From Gracilaria gracilis (Eukaryota > Rhodophyta > Florideophyceae > Gracilariales > Gracilariaceae), in NCBI GenBank assembly GCA_030374805.1, contig JARGSG010000004.1, positions 310,001 through 374,000 of the forward strand: a stretch of 64,000 bases of DNA, given 5' to 3'. The notes beneath the pieces were generated by a model. That model was not told where the DNA came from, ran no database searches, and saw nothing but the letters and a program-made list of their open reading frames with translations. A program made the position numbers and the translations under genes. This document shows positions 34,302 through 44,136 of the stretch, in pieces. Positions within the stretch are counted from its first letter, which is position 1; each line of letters opens with the position of its first letter.

Positions 34302-35477
34302 TCACAGGTTAGCATTCTGCTCAGAACATCTGGAACAAATAAGCAAGAAAAGACATACCATTGACTTCCGAATACTCTCATGAGCTCTGCTTTGTCCTCG
34401 CGAAGCATACGCCGACAGTGATATAATAGTGGAGCCCCCTTTTCGTTTTGGTACAATTAACTCTGAACGAAGAAATCCTTGCGCTTCAGACTCCCCGGCG
34501 ATAAAACAAGCACCCTTACCAAGCCAAGACTTCGATAGGGACACCTGTTCATAATCTCCAGTATCCGCTTCGGTAGTGATGTTAAACAATTCTTCCTCTC
34601 TATCTGTTGCTAAAAACCCAAGGCAGCACATATAGCGAACATATTCCTGGAGAGCGAAGTGCAAATGTTAGAAACAGCAATTCTATTTTCATATAGCTTC
34701 GGCCGTTCTGAAATAGAAAACGTACGTGAAGTAATTCGGCCTTCTTCAGTTTGTTCCATGTATATATAGGCCAGGTCAGTACGTCACCTTTGTTCTCCAA
34801 AGGTTCTGCTTCATGAACTTACCTACCTGTATTAATAATTTGTTGGAGTCTGCTTCAGCTCTTGTGGGCTCCTGGGGTTTTCGTAATAACCCGTAGGTCT
34901 TCTCCAATCCTGTAGATGTTTCGCGAATGGGCTGCTCCATTGACTGTTTCATGTCCACTCTCAACGCACTTACTTGCTCAGTGTGGACCTCACTTGAGTG
35001 TTTTACAGCAGTTGTAAAGTTTTCCATGCTTCCTACCAACATCGAAACGTTCTCATTCGACTGCGACATTGACGCCTGAGTGGCGTCAGTTATACTTTTC
35101 TTCTGAGCTTCTGAAGCAACAGTTCTCTTTCTCGGAGTAGGTCGCAAACAACGGGGAGCACTTGAGGCCCGACCCTCAGCAACGGGGACATTACGTCGTG
35201 GAATCGTGTGTACAGAACTCGCAGTATCCCTGCCTGTAATAACATTACCAGCCGTAGGCGTTGAATTTGTCCCTGTACCTGGATCTGAGTCGGGAGCATT
35301 CTGGTTTGAAAGGTTCGGAAGCGCCGGGAAGGAAGGTTCGCTACCAGTTATCGTTGCGGTGTTACGTGAGGCAATTCGTTCCTGAGGAGAATCCTGTGCG
35401 TTCTCTCTTGAGAATTTCGATCTCTTTGCGCGTACATGATCGCTGCTCTGGCCTGATGATTGTTTGCGAATCCCCAT
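34302..35477 (-). CDS. Second gene of the CACTA-like transposon, unrecognised, probably spliced
   Basis: The minus strand has a 233-codon frame from ATG 35477 to 34776 and a further frame 34664-34302. The first part is basic, Ser/Thr/Pro-rich and disordered-looking (RKQSSGQSSDHVRAKRSKFS, PTPRKRTVAS). It is followed by a helical region with heptad-like spacing (SMENFTTAVKHSSEVHTEQV) that may form a coiled coil. Near 34830 the sequence reads ATACAG followed by GTAGGTAAG, a plausible splice donor, so the gene probably continues into the downstream frame through an intron. It is divergent from the transposase gene with about 330 bases between the ATGs, as in two-gene CACTA/En-Spm elements, where the partner protein binds subterminal repeats. 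The function is inferred from position only. Confidence 0.45.
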
Positions 35478-35805
35478 GTTATTACATGCGACAGTGGAGA
35501 CAAACGTTTTTCAAGGAAATGATAGCGTATACACAGTCTAGGTGCGGGTGACTACATCATCGGTGCAGAAGAAGAACTTGTTCCTTAGTTATGTCTTGTT
35601 TGTATTCTTTCGTTTCGTCGCTTTCCACTCGTTTCGGTACCGCCAATTTCCAATTTCATGCGTGTTCCCAATGATTCAGTAACAGTTTCTTTCCACCGCA
35701 ACGCGGAAGAATGGCGTAATGTACGTAATCGGGTCCATGCTCCTAATCGTTCCTCTTTCTTCTTCATTCCTTCGCTCGTGGCTGTTTAAGTTAAGTACAA
35801 GAAAA

Positions 35806-38800
35806 ATGCGCCAGTGCAAAATATGTAGCCGCGTTTTCACAGTCGCAGTTAACATTCATCGTCATGTGAAAAGGTCGCATTCACGGAAGAGAATGGCTTC
35901 CGTTCAACGTCCATGCGACTCCGAAACAACTCCATCCGCAGCACCTGTATTGTCGGAAAATGAGGACCATAACATAAACTCATTCGAAGTGGGCAACTGC
36001 TACCAGTCCGTTTTTGAAGGGACATGTCACGACCAAACTGAAAGTCATTTCCATCGCCCTGTGACTCAAGCTCCCGTGTCGAAGGAGGTGTATTCGTTCT
36101 TTGACAACTTTAATGACTCGTCAGTCTCTCTTTACACGGAGGTTCAAGAGCCAGAAATGGAGATTCATTCGGCTTGTTCAATTCTCGTGAACCACTGTAT
36201 CGAAAAACAGATGCCACTTGCGTATGCCGCGAAAGAGGCACAGATGATATTAAACATCTAGAAATACAATCCAGGGCCCATGCGACACATTGGGAGTCAC
36301 TTCAACTCGCCAGATTCTTTCTCGAAATATGTGGAGCGCGTACGAAAACATAAAGTTCGTCAAGATGGATGGAGGAAAGCATTGATTGGTACGGCATATG
36401 GCAACAACAAAACAGGAGTATTCCGCTCCACCCTGAACTTATTGATCACATAACTAAAAATGGTGGGCGGTTCATCTGGAATAGAAGCGTTTTCTGTGCG
36501 ACGCAATGGCGCAGATAGGGTGTATTCATCCCTGTGGGACTCAGATATTATGCGCAGGTATCACGAAGAAGTACCAGGACACATGAAATTGTAACTGTTG
36601 ATGTGTACCGCGATGGAACGATACTGGCCAACTCCGGCACGCAGAGCGCGAGCACACTCCACATCCGCTTCAGTAACTTGAAAGAAAGGTCACGTCTGTG
36701 GCATGAAGTAGGAATTGCCCCATGTATAGATTCCAATGGCCAAGAAGCTTTAAAGACAGAACTGCGAAAAGAGCGACTTCAGTTGTTTCAAAGGTTCCTC
36801 TTCCTCGAACTTAAGGACCTTATTCATGCTTCCATGTCCGGCGTTGTAACAGGCGGAATCATGATTATCCCGAGAATCTCTATGATTGTCGCGGATCAAC
36901 CGCAAGAAAGCTTCTTTTGCTTGAAGGGTGCAGACAGTTACGCAGACTGTACATTATGCACCACGCGTTTCAAGTCACCAATCTCTAAAGAATCAAATAA
37001 CCATGACGAACATCCAAACGTTGCTCACTTCGAAGTGAACGATGTACAACCTAGCAAACGAGATGTGACAACAACGGTTCGCAATGAATTTGCGCTAGGA
37101 ACAAGTTACCAGGCGCAGAACCGACACGAACATTACCTAACGAGGCGAAACCGATTCTGCATGAGGCCATGACCTCCCTTCTATAACAAAGCGTGCATGA
37201 GTATCCTCCAGCGCTTGCCGCATTTCGTGGTCTTGGAACCGCGCCATTTCTTCTGTACGAGACACCGGGCTTCGATTCTCTCCATGTTCTAGATCTTGGA
37301 GTATACAGAATTATCCCAGACATTGCTGGTGAAATTCTTGGTCAGGATTGGAACTGTTTGTTGTCCGCCACAAAAGCCATTTCTGTCACCAACAGACGTA
37401 TTCTAGATATTGCGCCCTATGCTCGTATTCCTATAACTGCTCCTTTTCTCGTCAACTAAAGTGAAATGCAAGCAGGCATGACTGGTCTGGTTCGTCGTCA
37501 GCATTGCCCATTCTTATGGTACGCGTTCATAGGCATTTCGAAGAGGAACCCAGACGACGACAAACTTGTGCAGACCGCTCTCCAGATGGCAACAGTTGTA
37601 GTGCAACGCCCTTGTGAGGGGATTCTGTGGGGACTTGTTCATAATTCCGGTGAACCGGGTAGCTACCTATATGAATAGGGTGGCGACCACTAGAGTGGGT
37701 AAGTGCGTGTGACAAGTGGAGTGCAGGAGGTTGGCCACATACACGTGGAGGTTGTGCCACATAAGGTGGGTAATTACCACTGCATGTGGGTCAATTTAGT
37801 TAGTTTATTTAATTCCCTTTGGGGAGAGCGCCACTACTTAGTGCGCCGGCGACCCTGCCGTCGCACCCAGTAAACCTCCCCCAACCAAGGTTTCGGCTCT
37901 AGACTTCACGCCTACGAGCGCCTCTATCTCCATCAGGAGGACGGCTCCGTAGCATACGGTAGTCTAACCACCCTGCGTCCTCTAAAGGAACCCAGTTTGG
38001 GAGTATTCTACCAACCGCTGTCGCGTTTCGCCCTTGTATAAGGTGTCCCCCGGCTTTGCCGTTTTCCTTAGTCACTCTCGTGGCTTCTCCGTCTTTTCCC
38101 CTTTCTTTTCGGGTTGTTCTCCGCGACCCGCGGCTTGTGCTGGCACTCGGCCACGCTTGCCACCTCTGTGGAAACACCGGCTCATCTGAGGATACACACA
38201 CACCGTTTACACGGATCCAACCTTCAGGTTTACCTTCCTACGTCTGGCGTGAAGGGTGGCCTCGGCCTTACAAACCGACTCTGTCGTGTCATCCCCTGGA
38301 AGGGTTCTGCTTGCTGTGCTACCTCGTGTGAGGGAGATCCCGAACGTCTTCGTGGTTCTTTTCCCTTTGGCGCATTGCAATACAACAGTATACAAAGAGC
38401 TGTTGGGCGTGAATTGGGCTTCCTTCACGGCGAGCAGAACTGAAGCTCAGATTAGCGCACTTCAGGAGAAGTGTTTCAAACTGGGAAAGATGTTTTGCTT
38501 GGATCTAGGAGTCAAGATGAATGCCAAACTTCATCGACTGGAAAGGGACGTCCAAGATCACCTGCTTAATTTTCGATGCATGCGCAGGGGAGCCACAGAT
38601 TCCAACGAGGCAATGCACAAAATCACAAAGAAAGCATATCACTCTACAAACCGGCATCGCTTACAAATAGCCCCACAGTTGCTACCATCGAGATATACTA
38701 GCGTCTTCGATGACGGCGTGTCATCCCAAGTAGGTTCTGGAGAACCTTCTTTGCTTTCGAGAGAAAAAGTTGTTAGCAACTTCGAAGCAGAAAAATATGA

Positions 38801-39464
38801 AGAAGGAAGTACTGCCGCGCTGAACAGAAAAAGCAGCGCACTCCTCTTAAGTCATATAACTGAGAAAATTTCTCGATTGAGTAACCCAGACGACATCGAA
38901 GAAGTGACACTATGCACTGATTTTGAAGAGAATGGGAGGATATTCTTCCTCAAAAGAAGATCCGAAATAAGAGTTAATTTGAAGTATGATTGATAGAATT
39001 CAAAAAATGGTTCATGTGTCCGCCATTTGCTTTCTGCACGGGCGAATGTGAAGGGTCGCTGCCGTTAAGATGCCGTTAAGTACTTGAAAGATGACTGCCA
39101 AAGAGTAAGGTTGTTCCAATCAATTTACGCAGTTCTGGAGAAGCCATTCGTTTGCGTGGCGCTTTTTCGAAGGCTGATCGAGACGGAGCCCGAACATGGT
39201 AATGTCAAAGTTGTTAGGGATCATGGTAACACAAGGTATAAATATGAGTTAGATTCTGGTGGAGACGCTGGCGTTGATTTTGTTTCGATGCTCGACATTT
39301 TGATGCCAAAAATGATTGTACGAGATATTTTTGATATAAGAAGGACAAATAGCGCAGAAGCAAGCCTTTTTTGCATTACAGACACGGTAGAAGAGCATAG
39401 TCATGCGCGCTTTTTAGAGATTTCTGAATACCGTTATACTTCATATGTGGAATTATCTTGTTGA
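35806..39464 (+). pseudogene. CACTA/Plavaka-like transposase, interrupted by a solo LTR
   Basis: From ATG 35806 the frame opens with a C2H2 zinc finger (CKICSRVF...HRHVKRSH; C-x2-C-x12-H-x4-H). After a linker it carries VDVYRDGTILANSGTQSAST and LHIRFSNL (first catalytic Asp), SMIVADQPQESFFCLKGADS with a CTLC zinc pair, YPPALAAFRGLGTAPF, GFDSLHVLDLGVYRIIPD, and QAGMTGLVRR. Beyond the solo LTR come LLNFRCMRRGATDSNEAMHK (likely catalytic Glu) and a C-terminal domain with LMPKMIVRDIFDIRR. This order fits CACTA-superfamily transposases of the Plavaka kind. The frame is damaged: an in-frame TAG at 36259, a stop near 36450, frame changes near 36580 and 37170, a TAA near 37457 and stops around 38991-39060, besides the LTR insertion. 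It is divergent from the ORF at 34302-35477. Confidence 0.7.
37597..38384 (+). repeat. Solo chromovirus-type LTR (788 bp) in the transposase gene
   Basis: It starts TGTAGTGCAACG and ends TTGCAATACA, flanked by ACAGT at 37592-37596 and 38385-38389, a 5-bp target duplication. Its last 200 bases resemble the LTRs of the chromovirus compound (TGGCCTCGGCCTTACA; GAACGTCTTCGTGG), and its start aligns with TGAAGGACAACAC of those LTRs. A solo LTR forms when the two LTRs of a full copy recombine. It lies inside the reading frame of a DNA transposase, so it is younger than that gene. Confidence 0.9.
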
Positions 39465-40130
39465 AGAAGCAACAATAATCACCGTTAGCTATCAATCAAC
39501 AGCAGATTCGTTCCTTGCAGCTGTACATATCATCCCAGTTTGTTGGACAACAAAGAATCTAGGCACCAACTGCTCCGCAAGTAAACCAACATGTTTACCT
39601 TCCATCGTGGGAGCAGTAGATACAAGCTCTTCCACTAGTGTAATAAGCTTTTCTCTCACTTGCCAATAATAAACAATTCTTTGATAGTAATTTTTTGCAA
39701 GCATGGTGAAGCGTGCTAATTTGGAACGGAACGAACAGGTTGAGGTTCACAGTGCTGATCTTCCATAGTGGCAGAGAGGACAGAAAAGGGTTTCAATATT
39801 TGCTCAAACAGAATAGGTTGCTTCTTTTGTATTATGCGCGCCGGTTGGGGACCTAGGTGCGTTCGTTGATAAACGTTGGTTGTAGAGAAGAGCAGCAACA
39901 TGCTCCGCTCGTATAATGAGAGCCACAAGGGATCAGCAAGAATTGCGCACGCTTTCGGGCGGCGCGTGGCGCAGAAGACAGGGCTTATCGTTGGAGAAGC
40001 CGCCCGGCTGGCGTTGGGGGTTTTGGTAGCTGCAAAACGATATTTTGATTGGCAGTGTCTCCGTGCCGTCGGTACGGCCACTTCACGCATGACGAGGGAG
40101 ACTGTAGCGTAAGTTACACTAGTAAGTGTT
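39465..40130. other. Right end region of the CACTA-like transposon, no gene seen
   Basis: Frames of 139 codons (39716-40135, minus) and 78 codons (39876-40112, plus) overlap each other and lack motifs. The sequence leads into the subterminal motif at 40131-40141. Confidence 0.4.
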
Positions 40131-40162
40131 CCCACACTAATATTGCACCCACACTAATTGCA
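40131..40162. repeat. Right TIR with subterminal copy and target duplication
   Basis: CCCACACTAAT occurs at 40131-40141 and, as the terminus, at 40148-40158; TGCA follows at 40159-40162. It is the exact inverse of the left end at 25318-25328. Confidence 0.7.
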
Positions 40163-40670
40163 GTGTGTACCTCTCTAACTGCTCCTCGTTCATTCCCTCT
40201 CGTTGCGCTTTGAACCATCCAGGGTCTTCAATAATCCGCTCACCCGCCGCTTTCATTGCTTTCCCATATACTTTTGACCACCTCTCTATCTTCCAGTTCT
40301 TGAACCTTTTGGTACAGATTTCTTCTGGATCTCGGCCCAGCAACATAGCACTCGTTTCGCTACGTCCAAATCCGTCTCAAAATGCATATATGGTAGAGTT
40401 GTTCCGCAGTCTCGTGTCAGCATCCATCCCAGTTCCAGATCCACTGCAAACGGTTTTCGAGACTCTTCTGTCATAACCTCTCCAAGAACCCACGTCACTC
40501 TCACCTCATTCCACCACTCCTTCCGCCTCGAGCACTTCATGTATAACAACTCCCCGGAAGTCAATCTCACTTTTAACACGCAGCTTCCTACCCCATGTTG
40601 AAGCTTCTCAATAGCTTCCGTCTCGTACCCGCCCTCATTTAACTTTTCCTCCGTCCACTAGCTCTAGAGA
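40163..40670 (-). pseudogene. APH-like phosphotransferase, N-terminal half
   Basis: The minus strand reads EKLNEGGYETEAIEKLQHGV, then VLKVRLTSGELLYMKC (glycine-loop-like strand and the ATP-site Lys), EVRVTWVLGEVM (the C-helix), LELGWMLTRDCG (hinge, as in APH GWLLLRD-G) and CCWAEIQKKSV. A frame change near 40310 leads into KNWKIERWSKVYGK and a helix ending LERYTLQ at the TGCA. The order matches the N lobe and linker of the APH fold, and the catalytic loop continues 15 kb to the left at 24853-25313. A TAG lies at the putative start region near 40665, and the two halves are one base out of frame, so the gene had decayed before or after the insertion. Confidence 0.6.
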
Positions 40671-41816
40671 GAAACTTGTGATGCAAATTGTGGGCGACCA
40701 CAAATGTGCAAGTCCATATAACACGAAGCTGAAGGATCTCAAGAAGATGGAACTTCTTTCTTTCAGTAGATGCCATTCGAAATCAACGCCCATTGGCTTC
40801 GTTGCTGACGTCTTCATTAAGCGGGATATCGATTACAGAACGTAGATACTGGCGATTTCCGTGAGTCCTCTGTGGAAGCATTGGTGTCGGTTACCTATAT
40901 CACGTATCCTTTTTCAAGTTAACCGCACGAGGGCATATGGTAATCATGTATGATGAACCCCACTGTGTCTGTGACGGTGAGTTGTTTCAGCAGCTGGTGC
41001 AGGACGTCGCCGGCCTCAACTGGATGATGATTTATCCAATCTGAATTGGTGTCGAGAAGCAAATCCAAACCGAACTGAGCAAGTCCTCGTAATGATTTAC
41101 AGTTTTTGGTCGCCCACGGCGAGGTGCAAAGATCTTTGCAAGGTATCTACCAAGGGTATGGCAATTCGTCAAGCACTTCAGAATGTGTACCGGTTGGTAC
41201 ATTTAGCAAGTTTTCTAACAGTCTTTGAGTTGCAGGTCTGTCGTAGAATCGAATCGCTGCCAACCCGTCTACCATGAGATTCCATGCCATCCACCGGTTT
41301 CCACCTTTGCGCTGCTGTCGCCCCCGTCAAGCTGCTGCAGCCCCCATTGCGCTTCTGCAGTAATCGTCACGCCGACTGTAGATAATCGTCGCGCCGCCGA
41401 CATAACTCTGGCTGTCGTTGTAGTCTCCAGCGCTCAGCTCCTAAATGCATAGTGGACAATAAAATGAAGTTCACCTCTTTTGTTTTATTAGTGGTTTACA
41501 ATCTTTGATGGATGCTGGAAGTCAATCCATCTCGATTGAACCAACGGTAACTTCGGCAGAGCCGAATCGGCACGTCACTTCGTTTCGCCTTTTACCCCGG
41601 CAACAGCGCTCGACGAGCAAAGAGCACGACGGATACACCGCGCACACGCCCCACTTGGCGGACGCGTGGCCATGTGGCTCGTTGAGCACCAGCTGCACTT
41701 GCGCTGACAAATGGCACACACGACTGTCGGAGCTCTCCTTTTGATCCGTTGGCCGCTTCTTGACAACGCGTCGCGCCACCGTCGGGAAGCGCCGCGCCTC
41801 ATATCTTGCCGCCAGC
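40671..41816. other. Stretch without a recognised gene upstream of PRMT5
   Basis: Short frames only, none with motifs. The last 350 bases (from about 41460) form the PRMT5 promoter/5' UTR region; 41520-41816 is open in several frames but lacks an in-frame ATG for PRMT5 before 41817. Confidence 0.4.
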
Positions 41817-43751
41817 ATGGTTGTGACGCACCCGCAGACTGGGCAGCAGCTTAACATCGGCTTGGACTGCGTCGCCGTCCCCCGTCTCCGCGACTCGCTG
41901 GAAATCGCAGACTCTTCCGGCTGTGACTTCGTCATCGCTCCGCTTGTTCATCCGCGCTATGAACGCATCAACATTGATCAACCGGCCACTTCAAAGTCAT
42001 CTGTCTTCTCCGCGGCGCCCCCGCCCATAGTGCGCGATGCCCCACTCACCCGCTCCGATCTGGAGCTCACCTCCGGCGAGTGGATGGCCGGTGTCGTCGC
42101 GAAGCTGTCTCCGTGGATTCGCTTAGACAGCCCCAACCCAGTACTGCGTGCTGCGAGCGAGGCTGCTTTCGCAGAAGAAGTTGCGTTTGCTACCCATCTT
42201 TCGCTCAAGGCCCTTCTAATCCCGCCTCCGAATGGAGGTTCTCAAGGCGTTGCTAATTTGGCCAGATGTCTGTCCACCGCCCTGCTTCAGGCGCCTACAC
42301 TCCAGCTCTGGATTCGCTTACCGGTTCTTGACTTGCCTGGAAAAGTACCACCTCTTCCAATTGACGCGGACGACAATGCGCCATTGCCTACCGATATGGA
42401 GCCGTGGGAGGTTTGGAATACTATACGCACCTTCTGCGGCGAACATCCGAATTTGGGCGTTGCGCTTGAACTCACTGCCGAGTTGCCCCCACGAGCCGTT
42501 CTGGAGAGATGGGTTGCAGAGCCGGTTAAGGTTGTCCTGCTGTCAACATCGTCTTACGTCACAAACAAGGTCGGGTATCCAGTTTTATCGCGAAGGCATC
42601 AGGACTTCATTAAGATGATGTTTAAGATGACTCCATTTTTTGCATTAACGGGCCGCGCGCACAAAGTAAAGGGTGGTGACGGCTACAGACCTTTCGTCCA
42701 GTACCTTGCTCATTTGTTCGGAAAGATGCCGGGTACTAGCGAGGCAGAGACAGTTGAGGCTCCGTATTATGACTACCTTCAGTCTCCTCTGCAGCCGCTT
42801 GCCAACAACCTTGGGAGTCAGACGTACGAAACATTTGAAAAAGACCCGGTCAAGTATGCAGCCTACGAAGAAGCCATACGCCAGTGTCTGGAAGATAACG
42901 ACTACGGCAAGGAAAAACCAGTCATTATGGTTGTTGGTGCTGGTAGAGGCCCATTGGTGAAGAGTAGTTTGCGAGCAGCAGAAGCCGTTGGGATACAGGT
43001 CAGGGTAATCGCCGTTGAGAAGAATCCAAACGCAATCGTCACGCTGCGAAACATGAGGAACGAACCTGGATGGGAGGATGTAACAATTGTAGCAAAGGAT
43101 ATGCGCACAATGGAAAGTTCTGTACAAGCAGACATATTGGTGTCAGAGCTTCTTGGTTCATTTGGAGATAACGAGCTTTCACCAGAATGTCTTGACGGCG
43201 CCAACCGATTGCTTAAAGAAGGCGGGATATCAATTCCATTCCAATACACGAGCTTTCTTGCTCCCATATCTTCGACAAAACTTCACAACGAGGTTAAGGC
43301 TATTGGCCAGTCATTGAAAGAGATGGAGACTCCTTACGTCGTCAAGATTCACAGAGGGAAACTGCTTTCTGAAACTCAGCCGGTATTTACATTCTCGCAT
43401 CCTAACAGAGATGCGGTTATTGACAACTCGCGATATGTCAAGCTGCAGTTTACAATATCTGAGACAAATGTTGTCCACGGTTTTGCCGGTTACTTTGAAA
43501 CCGTCCTGTATAAGAATATCAAACTTTCCATTAACCCACCAACTTTCACTGATGGCATGTTTTCATGGTTCCCCATGTACATTCCCATTGCAAACCCTGT
43601 GTATGTCCAGGGAGGGAAGACTCTCACGACACATATCTGGAGGTGTGCGTCTTCATCTAGTGTGTGGTATGAGTGGTGTGTGAGTGATCCGGCGGTCACA
43701 CCAATACATAATCCCAGCGGTCGGTCTTACTCGATTGGTTTGCGGGTCTGA
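41817..43751 (+). CDS. PRMT5: Protein arginine N-methyltransferase 5
   Basis: A 644-residue protein, close to the usual length of PRMT5 (about 640). The enzyme makes symmetric dimethylarginine on histones and Sm proteins, usually with the WD40 partner MEP50, in nucleus and cytosol. Visible parts: an N-terminal TIM-barrel region; the type II signature around NLGSQTYETFEKDPVKYAAY, whose Phe directs symmetric methylation; the AdoMet loop VIMVVGAGRGPLVKSS; the acidic end of strand two, VIAVEKNPNA; VTIVAKDMR; the double-E loop SELLGSFGDNELSPECLDG; and a beta-barrel with THIWRCASSSSVWYEWCV near the C terminus. The frame is open upstream to 41760 without an ATG, so I chose ATG 41817 (CCAGCATGG context). 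No intron. It is convergent with the FIST gene. Confidence 0.97.
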   Translation: MVVTHPQTGQQLNIGLDCVAVPRLRDSLEIADSSGCDFVIAPLVHPRYERINIDQPATSKSSVFSAAPPPIVRDAPLTRSDLELTSGEWMAGVVAKLSPWIRLDSPNPVLRAASEAAFAEEVAFATHLSLKALLIPPPNGGSQGVANLARCLSTALLQAPTLQLWIRLPVLDLPGKVPPLPIDADDNAPLPTDMEPWEVWNTIRTFCGEHPNLGVALELTAELPPRAVLERWVAEPVKVVLLSTSSYVTNKVGYPVLSRRHQDFIKMMFKMTPFFALTGRAHKVKGGDGYRPFVQYLAHLFGKMPGTSEAETVEAPYYDYLQSPLQPLANNLGSQTYETFEKDPVKYAAYEEAIRQCLEDNDYGKEKPVIMVVGAGRGPLVKSSLRAAEAVGIQVRVIAVEKNPNAIVTLRNMRNEPGWEDVTIVAKDMRTMESSVQADILVSELLGSFGDNELSPECLDGANRLLKEGGISIPFQYTSFLAPISSTKLHNEVKAIGQSLKEMETPYVVKIHRGKLLSETQPVFTFSHPNRDAVIDNSRYVKLQFTISETNVVHGFAGYFETVLYKNIKLSINPPTFTDGMFSWFPMYIPIANPVYVQGGKTLTTHIWRCASSSSVWYEWCVSDPAVTPIHNPSGRSYSIGLRV

Positions 43752-44136
43752 GAGTATCTGAGAATTTGGGATATCCTGCTTAGCATAAAATGTTCATAAC
43801 GTACGTGTTACATACATTTTGGAGCACCACATTGCTTCGGGTCTTATAGTACACCTTAGAACTAAAGAGTTCAAAACTGAGTATGGGGTGGACGAAATAT
43901 AGCTATATATTTCTTCCGCTAAGTGCTCTAGCTTCTCGAAGGCATAAGTATCAACATCTATTGAGAGAGGAACTCACCGGTAAGTTTAAGGGACTGTTAG
44001 TGCTGATAGTACGGTACGGCTACGATTAGGGTGACGTTAGGAAGTGTGCAGCCCAAAAACGGGATTCCTTCATAACCCTTGAAATCTAGACCTCTCTTAG
44101 ACGACGAAGCAAAGAATACCCTTCCTTGCACGAAGA
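43752..44136. other. Convergent 3' intergenic region
   Basis: 386 bases between the stop codons of PRMT5 and the FIST gene, AT-rich. No gene is seen; it presumably holds both polyadenylation sites. Confidence 0.6.

Larger units (their letters stand above)
25318..40158. mobile_element. 14.8-kb TIR-bounded DNA transposon with nested elements, in the APH gene
   Basis: The segment begins ATTAGTGTGGG (25318-25328) and ends with its exact reverse complement CCCACACTAAT (40148-40158), flanked on both sides by TGCA. Outside the ends are the two halves of one APH-like gene in consistent order and strand. Because TGCA is palindromic, the shared inverted sequence is CTGCAATTAGTGTGGG; I read TGCA as the target duplication. 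Inside are a divergent gene pair, a CACTA/Plavaka-like transposase (35806-39464, plus) and a second ORF (34302-35477, minus), which probably belong to the element itself. A pogo-like transposase, a 6.2-kb LTR element and a solo LTR look like later insertions. Without those, the element would be about 6-8 kb. Confidence 0.7.
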
